Source: UBA9214 sp964443845
GTDB taxonomy: Bacteria > Pseudomonadota > Gammaproteobacteria > UBA9214
Direction: 5' to 3'
Assembly (NCBI GenBank): GCA_964443845.1
Contig: CAYUFA010000003.1
Coordinates: 1 to 64,000 of the forward strand
Length of the DNA: 64,000 nt
Positions 43,785 to 51,722 of the stretch are shown piece after piece. Numbering within the stretch: position 1 is the first letter of the stretch; each line of letters starts with the position of its first letter. A model generated the notes under the pieces. That model searched no databases, was not told where the DNA came from, and worked only from the letters and a program-made list of their open reading frames with translations. Made by a program: the position numbers and the translations under genes.

Positions 43785-44256
43785 GTGAAGAACGGAGCAT
43801 TACAATACATATTACTTGCTGCGGCAGGTAGCCTGCTGCTGGCCGGTCCGGTCTCGGCGTTCGATATGGGCAACATGATGAATCCGTCCAAGTGGATGGG
43901 CGGAAATAAAGACAGGGACCGTTACGATGATGACTATAGGGGTCCCGGCTACGGCTATGGCGGTCCCGGCTACGGCTATGGCGGTCCCGGCTACGGCTAN
44001 NNNNNNNNNNNNNNNNNNNNNNNNNNNNNNNNNNNNNNNNNNNNNNNNNNNNNNNNNNNNNNNNNNNNNNNNNNNNNNNNNNNNNNNNNNNNNNNNNNNT
44101 CCCGGCTACGGCTACGGCGCTCCCGGCTACGGCTACGGCGCTCCCGGCTACGGCTATGGCGCTCCCGGCTACAGTCAACCGGGCACCGAATCCACTGATG
44201 CGGAAGTCAAGCGTCTGAAAGATCGCCTGAGGCAACTCGAGGGCGACGTGAGGTAG
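43785..44256 (+). CDS. Secreted Pro-Gly-Tyr repeat protein, sulfur-globule-like (interrupted by assembly gap)
   Basis: The GTG at 43785 has a GGAGG ribosome site and begins a signal peptide (YILLAAAGSLLLAGPVSA). The mature part starts FDMGNMMNPSKWMGGNKDRDRYDDDY and passes into seven-residue repeats PGYGYGG, encoded by 21-base units, that run into the N-gap. After the gap the repeats read PGYGYGA, then SQPGTESTDAEVKRLKDRL and a short coiled-coil end (stop 44254-44256). The two halves are in different frames only because the gap is an arbitrary 100 N. Composition fits a sulfur-globule envelope or other periplasmic structural protein. Confidence 0.68.
43941..44174 (+). repeat. 21-base tandem repeats encoding PGYGYG(G/A)
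   Basis: At least two full units and one partial unit before the gap and three or more after it. The unit is (G/C)TCCCGGCTACGGCTA(T/C)GG with GGT-type junctions before the gap and GCT-type after it. The true copy number is hidden by the 100 N. Confidence 0.85.
44000..44099. other. Assembly gap (100 N)
   Basis: Exactly 100 N placed inside the tandem repeats. The round number suggests a scaffolding placeholder, so its length carries no information. Confidence 0.97.
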
Positions 44257-44518
44257 GGTTCGCATTCCAGGTCGTAACCGATCGCTGCAGCATTCCGGTA
44301 TCTCCAACCCTGCCTGCCGACCCCTGGAAAGGGATCGGGGTGACCCGAACAACTGCGGCTTGTTCCCGAGCCGCTGTTGATCGGGCAATGCGGTCCTGCC
44401 CCGGCCGTTTCCGGACCTGCGTCTGCTTCTCCCTTCCTGGATTCCGGCCTGCGCCGGTGACGGACTGTATAGGTATTCAACCCTCTTCGGGATTTGTTCT
44501 CCCGACAGGAGAAGGCGT

Positions 44519-44920
44519 GTGAAAGATATCGTTTGGAGCCACATACTCAGCGTCGAGGTCGATGAAATCGATGAAGATCACCGCAAGCTGGTGAACACTT
44601 TCAATATCCTCAGTCATGCCGTCTCGGAAGGAGAATCCCCGGAGTATCTTGCGGCGATACTGGAAGAACTGATCAATTGTACGATCTGGCACTTCAGTCA
44701 CGAGGAGCGGTTGATGTTGAAGTACGGGTACAAGGAAATCGAAGCACACAAGGCGGAGCACCAGGAACTCATTAACAGCGCCAGGGCGCTGCAGCAGGAG
44801 GTCCTGCAAGCGGACCGGCCGGTGGCGGAAGAACAGATCGTGTTTCTGGAGCGCTGGCTGACCGAACATATTCTCACCGCTGATATGCGACTGGGCTCCT
44901 ATCTTGCGCTGGTGATGTAG
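44519..44920 (+). CDS. Bacteriohemerythrin
   Basis: A 133-residue single-domain di-iron oxygen-binding protein. The ligand pattern is complete: DEDHRKLV (His), HFSHEE (His, Glu), HKAEHQEL (His, His) and EHILTAD (His, Asp), in the order and spacing of bacteriohemerythrins. The start is a GTG at 44519 with the ribosome site CAGGAGAA. It may supply oxygen to respiration or sense it. It stands 262 bases after the repeat protein, in the same direction. Confidence 0.93.
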   Translation: MKDIVWSHILSVEVDEIDEDHRKLVNTFNILSHAVSEGESPEYLAAILEELINCTIWHFSHEERLMLKYGYKEIEAHKAEHQELINSARALQQEVLQADRPVAEEQIVFLERWLTEHILTADMRLGSYLALVM

Positions 44921-45043
44921 ACGTCACTTGCGAGGCTCTTCAGCAACAGGGGTAAGAGAGCGATGCTTGCGAAGCTCCTGGCGATAAGTTCTCTGGCCTC
45001 CTTTCCCCCGCCCTGACTGGCGACGGAGGCCACGCAGGTCCAC

Positions 45044-45069
45044 AAAAAAAGCCCGCAAACGCGGGCTTT
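45044..45069 (-). terminator. Terminator after tRNA-Thr
   Basis: On the minus strand AAAGCCCGC-GTTT-GCGGGCTTT continues as a run of seven T (plus-strand A-run 45044-45050). It ends the tRNA transcript. Confidence 0.92.
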
Positions 45070-45074
45070 CTGAC

Positions 45075-45150
45075 TGGTGCCGGAGAAAGGAATCGAACCC
45101 TCGACCGTCTCATTACGAATGAGCTGCTCTACCGTCTGAGCTACTCCGGC
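45075..45150 (-). tRNA. tRNA-Thr (anticodon CGT)
   Basis: A 76-base cloverleaf with encoded CCA. Acceptor stem GCCGGAG/CTCCGGC, D arm GCTC/GAGC, anticodon loop TTCGTAA (anticodon CGT, reading ACG codons), T arm GAGGG-TTCGATT-CCTTT, and discriminator A. It is a single-gene unit. A TAGAAT box on the same strand (45173-45168) is a plausible -10 element, with a weak -35. Confidence 0.96.
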
Positions 45151-45275
45151 TGGATTTTGTGCGGGGGATTCTAACGGTTCCACCGCTCCCGGTACAGCCG
45201 CAGGCGGAACGGGTTGTCCGCCGGGTTCATGGCCGGATTACCAGTGCAACGCGCGCCGTACCGGTGTGCAGCGCC

Positions 45276-45710
45276 TCAGGCGCTCGCCGGCTGGTTGCGC
45301 AGGCGGATGATCACGTCAACGCCGGTGCTGCTGGTACCGTCCGGCAGTTCCGGCAGGTCGACGATGGTGATGCTGTCGGAATCGATGTCCTGCAGTTCAC
45401 CGGTGTCCACGTTGTAGAAATGATGATGGTGATCGGTATTGGGATCGTAGAAAACCCGCGTCGGATCGACGATCACCTCGCGCACCAGACCGTTACGGGC
45501 GAACAACCCCAGCGTGTTGTACACCGTGGCCTTGGAAACATGTTCCTCGCCCGTATTCACCTCGCGCATGACCTGGTCCGCGGAGAAGTGCTGGTGTCGC
45601 CCGAACAGCACCCGGGCGATCAGCACCCGCTGCTGCGTGGGCAGGATCCCGTAGGTGCGCAGCAGCGCGGGCAGTTCATCGCGATCAACAGCAACCATCT
45701 GTTTATCCAT
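45276..45710 (-). CDS. Fur-family transcriptional regulator without cysteines
   Basis: A 144-residue protein with the Fur winged helix (PTQQRVLIARVLF, HFSADQVMREV, VSKATVYNTLGLFARNGLV) and the metal-site stretch DPNTDHHHHFYNV. The whole protein has no cysteine, so the structural CxxC zinc site of classical Fur and PerR is missing, as in Irr-like members. It may sense iron, haem or peroxide through the histidine cluster. Its own promoter lies at 45726-45754. Confidence 0.9.
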   Translation of the reverse strand: MDKQMVAVDRDELPALLRTYGILPTQQRVLIARVLFGRHQHFSADQVMREVNTGEEHVSKATVYNTLGLFARNGLVREVIVDPTRVFYDPNTDHHHHFYNVDTGELQDIDSDSITIVDLPELPDGTSSTGVDVIIRLRNQPASA

Positions 45711-45725
45711 GTCTTTCTCGACTAC

Positions 45726-45754
45726 ATTATAAGCACTCTAAAACAGGTCGTCTA
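45726..45754 (-). promoter_or_regulatory. Promoter of the Fur-family gene
   Basis: On the minus strand: -35 TAGACG (45754-45749), 17-base spacer, perfect -10 TATAAT (45731-45726), then 15 bases to the ATG. The -35 overlaps the stop codon of thiO. Confidence 0.65.
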
Positions 45755-46855
45755 TGTCACCGGCACGCGGTACGGCTCGAGTGCCGTGAAACTGGTGCGG
45801 TCCAGCAGGCAGTCGGCCAGCAGTTGCGCCGAGGCGGGTGCCATGGCCACCCCGTTGCGATAGTGACCGGTATTCAGGTACAAGCCACTGATTTCACTGC
45901 ACTCTCCGATATATGGCACACCGTGCGGCGAACCGGGGCGCAGCCCGGCCCAGTGCTTGACCACGGGATAGTCGGCCAGTGACGGCAGAATATTGAAGGC
46001 CGCCTGGCGCAACTCCTCGTAACCGGCGGTCGTCACCGCCTTGTCGAATCCGGCCTCTTCCAGCGTACTGCCCGCCAGGATCAGGCCGTCCCGCCGCGGG
46101 ATCAGGTAGCGGCCGTCGCGCAGCACGATCCGCCGCAGCAGGTCCGGCCGGGCCTGGAACTGGATCATCTGCCCGCGGACCGGGCGCACCGGCACCGCCG
46201 GACAGGGATCGGGAATGAACTGCGCACTCCAGGCGCCGCCGGCAATGACCACGCTGGCGCCGTGCACGGTGCCCCCGGCGCTGGTCACTCCGGTCACCCT
46301 GCCCTGGTGCACCGCGACACCACGGACCGCGGATTGCTCGCGGACGCGCACACCCTCCGCGCGCAGCACCTGCGCCAGTGCCTGACACAGGCGCGGGTTG
46401 CGCACCTGCGCCACGTCCGGCAGGTACAACGAGGGCCCGGCGGGTCGCTGCAGTGCCGGCGCCATCTCCTGTACCGACTCCGCATCCATTTCGATCACTT
46501 CCGAGCGATAGCGGGCGGACCAGTCGCGGACCGCACCCGACATCGCCAGCCCTTCCAGCAGCAGGCCGCTGCGAATCCATTGCGGGTCGATACCGGTTAG
46601 TGCCTGCAACTCCGCCGCCAGTTCCGGATAGACGTCCTGGCTCCAGCGCACCAGTTCGGAGACCGCCACGGGATATTCCCACGGCACCAGCGGAGAGAGG
46701 ATGCCGCCACCGGCCCAGGAGGACTCCCGGCAGAGGTCCCCGCGCTCCAGCAGGCACACCGACAGACCCGCCCGGGACAGCGCGCGCGCAGTCAGCATGC
46801 CGACCAGGCCACCGCCCACCACCACACTGTCAAAACCGTTGTTTGCTGGATTCAT
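45752..46855 (-). CDS. thiO: Glycine oxidase ThiO
   Basis: An FAD-dependent amine oxidase that makes the iminoglycine used in thiazole synthesis for thiamine. The dinucleotide fold VVVGGGLVGMLTARALSRAG, the SSWAGGGILSPLVPW segment, the LRPGSPHGVPYIGE stretch and the final NTGHYRNGVAMAP loop are typical of the family. Length 367 aa is normal. No other thiamine gene is adjacent. Confidence 0.92.
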   Translation of the reverse strand: MNPANNGFDSVVVGGGLVGMLTARALSRAGLSVCLLERGDLCRESSWAGGGILSPLVPWEYPVAVSELVRWSQDVYPELAAELQALTGIDPQWIRSGLLLEGLAMSGAVRDWSARYRSEVIEMDAESVQEMAPALQRPAGPSLYLPDVAQVRNPRLCQALAQVLRAEGVRVREQSAVRGVAVHQGRVTGVTSAGGTVHGASVVIAGGAWSAQFIPDPCPAVPVRPVRGQMIQFQARPDLLRRIVLRDGRYLIPRRDGLILAGSTLEEAGFDKAVTTAGYEELRQAAFNILPSLADYPVVKHWAGLRPGSPHGVPYIGECSEISGLYLNTGHYRNGVAMAPASAQLLADCLLDRTSFTALEPYRVPVT

Positions 46856-47116
46856 GCCTGCATGTCACCGGGCTGCTGCACCGCGGACGAGGGGTTCATT
46901 ATGGGATTGCCGTGCAGTCCCCGCAATGACGGGGAGGGATGAATTCACCCGCCGTGCCCACCGCCGCTGGCGCGCGCCGGGCTGCCCGGGAGGTCACACC
47001 GGCTGACAGGGCAACGGGTTGATTTCCGTGGACAACGATCGGCACGGGATACTGGTCGCCATGCGCGGCGTGGCCAGAATGGGACTGCGGGGTGGCCCTT
47101 CGGGCTGGAGGTAATC
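46856..47116. other. Intergenic stretch before the pilin genes
   Basis: No gene seen. A small hairpin CCCCG-CAATGA-CGGGG (46919-46934) shares its AATGACGGG core with the repeat near 35260. A clear promoter for the pilin genes was not found. Confidence 0.45.
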
Positions 47117-47629
47117 ATGCGCAGACAGACGGGACGAGGCTACGCGCAGCCTGGCGGCTTCACGCTTCTGGAAGTGCTGGTCGCGCTGCTGGTGCTCGCC
47201 TGCGGATTGCTGGGGCTGGCCGCGTTGCAGACCACCGGACTGCGCGCCAGTCAGGTGGCCGGCATGCGGACCCTGGTTGCCCGGCTGGGCTACGACATAA
47301 CCGAGCGCATGCGCGCCAATCCGGCCGGAGTGGCCGCGCATGCATACGTGATCGGGCGTACCGCGACAGCCACGCGCACCGTGCCCGCCACACGTGCCAG
47401 CCGGGACCTGGTGGAATGGAGCAACGCCGTGGCGCGCCTGCCCGGGGGCCGGGGCGAAATCGCGCAGTGCACACCGGCAACGACACCGGCCTGCCCGATC
47501 ATCGATGGCAGCACCACGCACGTGGTCACCCTCTACTGGAACGAATCCCGCACCACGATGCCCGCAACGTACCACTGTCCACCCTGGTCGGACGCGGATT
47601 TCCGCTGCTTCCGGCTGCTCGCCCGGTGA
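47117..47629 (+). CDS. pilV: Type IV pilus modification protein PilV (minor pilin)
   Basis: A 170-residue prepilin-like protein with a type III signal: short basic leader, Gly-Phe cleavage site GGFTLLEVLVALLVLACGLLGLA and conserved Glu5. The following LQTTGLRASQVAGMRTLVARLGYDITERMRANP is characteristic of PilV. The ATG at 47117 opens a four-gene minor pilin cluster; a GTGA overlap links it to pilW. Confidence 0.9.
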   Translation: MRRQTGRGYAQPGGFTLLEVLVALLVLACGLLGLAALQTTGLRASQVAGMRTLVARLGYDITERMRANPAGVAAHAYVIGRTATATRTVPATRASRDLVEWSNAVARLPGGRGEIAQCTPATTPACPIIDGSTTHVVTLYWNESRTTMPATYHCPPWSDADFRCFRLLAR

Positions 47630-47634
47630 CAACG

Positions 47635-48639
47635 ATGCATTCCCGGCGCACAGGAATACCCGGCCGCGAGCACGGCTTCAGCCTGGTGGAGTTGATGGTC
47701 GCGCTGACCCTCAGCCTGGTGGTGCTGGCGGCTGCCGGCCAGGTGGTCCTCGGCGTGCGCAGGAGCTTCAATCTCCAGGACCGCCTGGGACGCATGCGGG
47801 AGGACGGACGCTTCGCCATGGAAGTGATCGCCACCGACCTGCGTCGCGCGGGCTACTGGGGGGGAACCGCGGATGTCCACCGCATCGTGGACCACACACC
47901 GGCAGGCGAACGCAATGGCAACCGGGTCGCCACGGAGGACGGCACCTGTACCGGTCCCGGCTGGGCGCGTATGCTGACCCACCGCATCTTCGGCAAGGAC
48001 GACACGCGCAGCGGGTACACCTGCCTCCGGCCGCTGGCCGCAGGCGCCAGACATGCCGGCGATATCCTGGTCACCCGCTACGCGGCGCCCTGGGTGGTGG
48101 GCGGAACCACCACGCCGGATTACCGTGACCGGCAGTTCTATCTCCGCTCCACCCTGTTCTCCGCCCGGCTGTTCCAGGGTCAGGATCAGGCCGCCAACGA
48201 CATCACCCGTGGCACGACCCCGCGCAGCGCGGAGCTGGTCGCGCACGGGTATTACCTGCAGGACACGGAGTTCCCCGCTACGGAGCGCTGCGGCGGCGCC
48301 GCGGTCCCGGCACTGCACCGCGTGAGCCTGGCCAACGGGGCCCTGCGATCGGAGGAGATCGCCCGTGGTGTCGAGCAGTTCCAGGTGCAGTACGGACTGG
48401 ACGACGATGACGACGGTTCCGTCGATCACTATGTCGATGCACCACCGGCAACGGACAGCGTGCGCTGGAACCAGGTCATCGCGGCGCGTATCTGGCTGCT
48501 GATGCGCGCCGCTTGCCCGGAGACCGGCTACACCCATACCGACGCATACCGGATGGGGAATATCGTCTACCCGCCCGTGGGAAAAACGGACGGCTACCGG
48601 CGCCAGTTGTTCACGGGGTCGGTCGCCCTGCGCAACTGA
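47635..48639 (+). CDS. pilW: Minor pilin PilW
   Basis: A 334-residue prepilin-like protein: leader ending EHG, then FSLVELMVALTLSLVVLAAAGQV with Glu5. The MREDGRFAMEVIATDLRRAGYWGG region is typical of PilW, and a large C-terminal domain contains four or more cysteines. A GTG at 47626 overlapping the pilV stop could be the true start instead of the ATG at 47635. Confidence 0.9.
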   Translation: MHSRRTGIPGREHGFSLVELMVALTLSLVVLAAAGQVVLGVRRSFNLQDRLGRMREDGRFAMEVIATDLRRAGYWGGTADVHRIVDHTPAGERNGNRVATEDGTCTGPGWARMLTHRIFGKDDTRSGYTCLRPLAAGARHAGDILVTRYAAPWVVGGTTTPDYRDRQFYLRSTLFSARLFQGQDQAANDITRGTTPRSAELVAHGYYLQDTEFPATERCGGAAVPALHRVSLANGALRSEEIARGVEQFQVQYGLDDDDDGSVDHYVDAPPATDSVRWNQVIAARIWLLMRAACPETGYTHTDAYRMGNIVYPPVGKTDGYRRQLFTGSVALRN

Positions 48640-48655
48640 GAGAACGGTGTCCGGA

Positions 48656-49318
48656 ATGAATACCCATGCATCCCGCACTGTGGACCCCTGCCGGCGGCAA
48701 GGCGGTGCGGTACTGTTCACGGTGCTGGTGTTCCTGCTGGTCCTGACCGTGCTCGGCGTATTCGGCCTGAACCGGGCACGGCTGGAAACCCGCATGGCCG
48801 CGAACGCCCTGTTCCGGACACAGGCGCTGAACGATGCCGAATACGTACTCACCACCGCGGAGCATGACCTGCGCACCCTCGCTGGCAACCCGTTCCATCC
48901 GGACGTTGCGGGTGATGCGTACTATGCGCAGGAAGTGACGGACTTCGACCCCGACACGCCAGGCATCCAGCAGCCCGCCGACCGCGTGTGGACGTTCAGC
49001 CACGCCCTCGTGTCCCTGCCGGATCTCGATGGCGATGGCCGCGCCGGCGATGGCACCGGCCGTTACGTCATCCAGGACGCGGGCACTGCGCTTGCGCCGG
49101 ACAGGGACCGCTCGTTGCGGAGCTCGATCCTGCACGTGCCGCCCGGCGTGCGGGTACAGGCGTTCCTGGTGACCGCGCAGGCGGGTGCCGCGCGTGGCGC
49201 GCAGCGCACCGTGCAATCCATCGTCGTCACCGAACCGTTGGAAGTGCGCCGCGGACTCGATGCACGACCTGCGGACCGGCGCATCGACCGGATCGGCTGG
49301 ATCGACCTCCAGCCGTGA
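48656..49318 (+). CDS. pilX: Minor pilin PilX
   Basis: A 220-residue pilus assembly protein: short basic N-terminus with RRQGGAVLFTVLVFLLVLTVLGVFGLN as membrane segment, followed by RARLETRMAANALFRTQALNDAEYVL, which fits PilX. The processing site lacks the Phe after Gly and the Glu5 is absent, as is common for PilX-type proteins. The start may be the ATG at 48656 or a GTG at 48647. Confidence 0.85.
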   Translation: MNTHASRTVDPCRRQGGAVLFTVLVFLLVLTVLGVFGLNRARLETRMAANALFRTQALNDAEYVLTTAEHDLRTLAGNPFHPDVAGDAYYAQEVTDFDPDTPGIQQPADRVWTFSHALVSLPDLDGDGRAGDGTGRYVIQDAGTALAPDRDRSLRSSILHVPPGVRVQAFLVTAQAGAARGAQRTVQSIVVTEPLEVRRGLDARPADRRIDRIGWIDLQP

Positions 49319-49343
49319 CTGCGACCACCCGGGAACGCACCCC

Positions 49344-49832
49344 GTGAGTGCGCGCAGACCGCCGGAACACGACTGGTTGCAATCACCACCGGCCGGTTTC
49401 TCGCTGCTCGAGTTGCTGGTTGCGCTGGCGATCCTGGGCCTGCTCACCACCTTCAGCTACCCGGTGTACGTGGACCAGGTGCGCAAGGCACGCCGCGCCG
49501 AGGGCATGGGAGAACTGCTGGAACTGGCCGACCGCATGGAACGCCACTACGCCGATGCCGGTACCTACGACGTGCGTATCGGCGGCGCGGACATGGACGC
49601 GGCCACCCTGTGGAAGGAATCAACCACGCACGGTTACTACATGCTCTCGATCGATGCCGGTACCAGCCAGACAGCGTTCACGGCCCGTGCCACGCCCACC
49701 GCCCGCGGCGGCCAGAACCGCGACCCGTGCGGGACCTTCGTGATCGATGCGCTGGGGATGCGTACCCTTGATACCACCCTTGGCGGGAGACGCGCGGCCA
49801 GCGGCCTTGGCTCCGGGGATTGCTGGCGCTGA
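49344..49832 (+). CDS. pilE: PilE-type minor pilin
   Basis: A 162-residue prepilin: leader then GFSLLELLVALAILGLLTTFSYP with Glu5, followed by VDQVRKARRAEGMGELLELADRMERHYADAGTY, typical of PilE/ComP-like pilins. Two C-terminal cysteines (DPCGTF and GDCWR) can form the D-region disulfide loop. The start is a GTG at 49344. Together with pilV, pilW and pilX it forms a minor pilin cluster in which pilY1, normally between pilX and pilE, is missing. Confidence 0.9.
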   Translation: MSARRPPEHDWLQSPPAGFSLLELLVALAILGLLTTFSYPVYVDQVRKARRAEGMGELLELADRMERHYADAGTYDVRIGGADMDAATLWKESTTHGYYMLSIDAGTSQTAFTARATPTARGGQNRDPCGTFVIDALGMRTLDTTLGGRRAASGLGSGDCWR

Positions 49833-49868
49833 TTGCCCAATATCACGGATACGCAAGTGCCGCGGTAC

Positions 49869-49890
49869 TCGCCTGCAGGCAGGCTCCTAC
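49869..49890. repeat. REP-like element, copy 2
   Basis: TCGCCTGCAGGCAGGCTCCTAC, one base different from the copy at 35269-35290. It lies between the pilE gene and the transposase remnant. Confidence 0.65.
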
Positions 49891-49939
49891 CGGGACCCGG
49901 ACATTGCAGGAGCACCCCCCGGGCGCGACCAACCGGCTA

Positions 49940-50065
49940 GCATTCCAGGCACAGCAGCTCGCGACGCAGTGGTTGAAGACATACAATAACGAGCGACCTC
50001 ATACAGCCATCGGTGGCGTGCCACCCGGACGGCTGATGGAAGCAGCATGTAGCTTCTACGAATAA
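49940..50065 (+). pseudogene. Remnant of an IS3-family transposase (C-terminal end)
   Basis: The last 32-40 codons of an integrase-core transposase: QWLKTYNNERPHTAIGGVPP followed by GRLMEAACSFYE and a stop. The W-x-x-x-YN-xx-RPH pattern is the signature of the C-terminal part of IS3/IS481-type rve transposases. The rest of the gene is absent, replaced by the REP element and unrelated sequence. Confidence 0.8.
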
Positions 50066-50094
50066 CTGCTGTTTTAAAATGGGGGGATTACACC
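50066..50094 (+). mobile_element. Probable terminal end of the decayed insertion sequence
   Basis: Just after the transposase stop the sequence reads CTGCTGTTTTAAAATGGGGGGATTAC. A terminal inverted repeat of the TGTAATCCCCCCATTTTA kind is typical of IS3-group ends. The opposite end is missing in this window. Confidence 0.45.
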
Positions 50095-50120
50095 TGGATT
50101 CGGAACCCGGGGCCACCGAC

Positions 50121-51065
50121 CTAGCCGCGTTTCAGTTCGCCCGGCAACGAAAAGGTCACCGGTTCCTTCGTGCCATGCGTTTCCTCGACCTGCTTCGCGC
50201 CCCAGGCTCGCAACTGTTGCACGACACCGGTAACGATCGCCTCGGGCGCGGAAGCACCCGCCGTGATCCCGATCACCTGCTTGTCCTGCAGCCACTGGCG
50301 CTCGATCTGGCTGGCCTCGTCGATCAGGTAGGCCGGTATCCCCTGGTTTGCGGCCAGTTCACGCAGCCGGTTGGAATTGGAACTGTTGGGCGAGCCGACC
50401 ACCAGCATGACATCGCAGCATGCGGCCAGTTGCCGGACCGCATCCTGGCGATTCTGGGTGGCGTAGCAGATGTCGTCCTTGCGCGGCCCCTGGATGGACG
50501 GGAAACGCTGCCGCAGCGCGTCGATCACGCACTCCGTGTCATCCACCGACAGCGTCGTCTGGGTGACGAACGCGAGCTCCTCCGGGTTGCGCACCTGCAA
50601 GGCCGCCACGTCCTGCGTCGTTTCCACCAGGTACATGCTGCCGCCGGCCGACGGGTCATATTGTCCCATCGTGCCTTCCACCTCGGGGTGACCGCGATGG
50701 CCGATCAGTATGCATTCCCTGCCGGCTGTCGCGTGACGGCTGACTTCCAGGTGCACCTTGGTCACCAGCGGGCAGGTGGCGTCGAACACACGCAAGCCGC
50801 GCTGCCGGCCTTGCGCGTGCACGGCCAGGGAAACCCCGTGCGCGCTGAAGATCACCGTGGCGCCGTCGGGCACCTGGCTCAATTCGTCCACGAAAACAGT
50901 ACCCCGTGCGCGCAGCCCCTCGACCACGTGACGGTTGTGCACCACCTCGTGGCGTACGTAGATCGGCGCACCGAACAGTTCCAGCGCACGCTCGACGATC
51001 TCGATGGCGCGATCGACACCGGCACAGAAGCCACGCGGATTGGCGAGCAGGATTCTAGCGGACAA
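50121..51065 (-). CDS. ispH: 4-hydroxy-3-methylbut-2-enyl diphosphate reductase
   Basis: Last enzyme of the MEP isoprenoid pathway, with a [4Fe-4S] cluster. The three cluster cysteines are visible: NPRGFCAGVDRAI (Cys14), FDATCPLVTKVH (near 98) and DICYATQNRQ (near 200). SNSNRLRELA and TAGASAPE complete the active site. The start is a TTG at 51065 with a purine-rich AAGGTGG upstream; no ATG fits. Length 314 aa is normal. An isoprenoid elongating enzyme, ispB, lies at 61859. Confidence 0.95.
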   Translation of the reverse strand: MSARILLANPRGFCAGVDRAIEIVERALELFGAPIYVRHEVVHNRHVVEGLRARGTVFVDELSQVPDGATVIFSAHGVSLAVHAQGRQRGLRVFDATCPLVTKVHLEVSRHATAGRECILIGHRGHPEVEGTMGQYDPSAGGSMYLVETTQDVAALQVRNPEELAFVTQTTLSVDDTECVIDALRQRFPSIQGPRKDDICYATQNRQDAVRQLAACCDVMLVVGSPNSSNSNRLRELAANQGIPAYLIDEASQIERQWLQDKQVIGITAGASAPEAIVTGVVQQLRAWGAKQVEETHGTKEPVTFSLPGELKRG

Positions 51066-51132
51066 GACCGGCCACCTTCCCGCAGGTTCTCACGCCGGGA
51101 TTCCGCGGCCGGGAATCCGGCCCGCCCCGGTA

Positions 51133-51576
51133 TTATCTGGGTCCTGTCTTCCGTGCATAGGTGATGTCGTAGCAGGAACGATACTTCGCGGTCTCCGGTC
51201 CGAGATCGTGCAGCAGAATATCAAAATTCTTGCCGATGATGGCCTCCGCACAACTGCACTGGTCATCGCCGGAAAGGATATAGTCCTGCAGGGATGTCCT
51301 GTATTCCGCGGGGCTGGCCACGTATTTTCCCAGCACGTCCCTGGTACCAAGATACAGCGTCACGGATTTGCAGTCGGACGGGTCCGCCACACTGTCATAA
51401 TTCACCGCCGGGTCGCCCAGGATCCGCTGGACGAGGTCAACGATCACCGGTCGCACCGGATCGGGCGCCGGTGTTCCGGGTTCCGCCGCCAGTGCAGGAA
51501 AGTTGCCGGCGCATGCCAGCATGGCCAGCACCACAATCCGGAAAATGTGCTTCACTAACCTGTCGGCATTCATCAT
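51133..51576 (-). CDS. Small periplasmic protein of unknown function
   Basis: Not recognised. 147 residues with a signal peptide (RIVVLAMLACAGNFPALAAE). The mature part has four cysteines (DPSDCKSV, DDQCSCAEAI, RSCYDITY), enough for two disulfides. I chose the first of two adjacent ATG codons (51576), preceded by the ribosome site CCGGAGTG. It sits alone between ispH and fkpB with about 147 bases to the latter. Confidence 0.72.
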   Translation of the reverse strand: MMNADRLVKHIFRIVVLAMLACAGNFPALAAEPGTPAPDPVRPVIVDLVQRILGDPAVNYDSVADPSDCKSVTLYLGTRDVLGKYVASPAEYRTSLQDYILSGDDQCSCAEAIIGKNFDILLHDLGPETAKYRSCYDITYARKTGPR

Positions 51577-51722
51577 GTTCACTCCGGGTCGATTCATTCA
51601 GGGCAGCGGACATTCATGAAACCGGCTCCTATCACCTGGATGCGACCAGCATCTGCATGAACTGATCCGCACACCGCTGGTCAGTATAGACAACAATTTT
51701 CTGAAAATGCTCGGGACCGGAA

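Noticed and set aside
43941..44174. 21-base tandem repeats as a CRISPR array
   Set aside because: Repeats are directly adjacent without spacers, stay in one reading frame and encode a heptapeptide, so they are coding repeats.
43785..44256. Frameshift in the second sulfur-globule-like gene
   Set aside because: The two halves are in different frames only across 100 N of arbitrary length, so no frameshift can be inferred.
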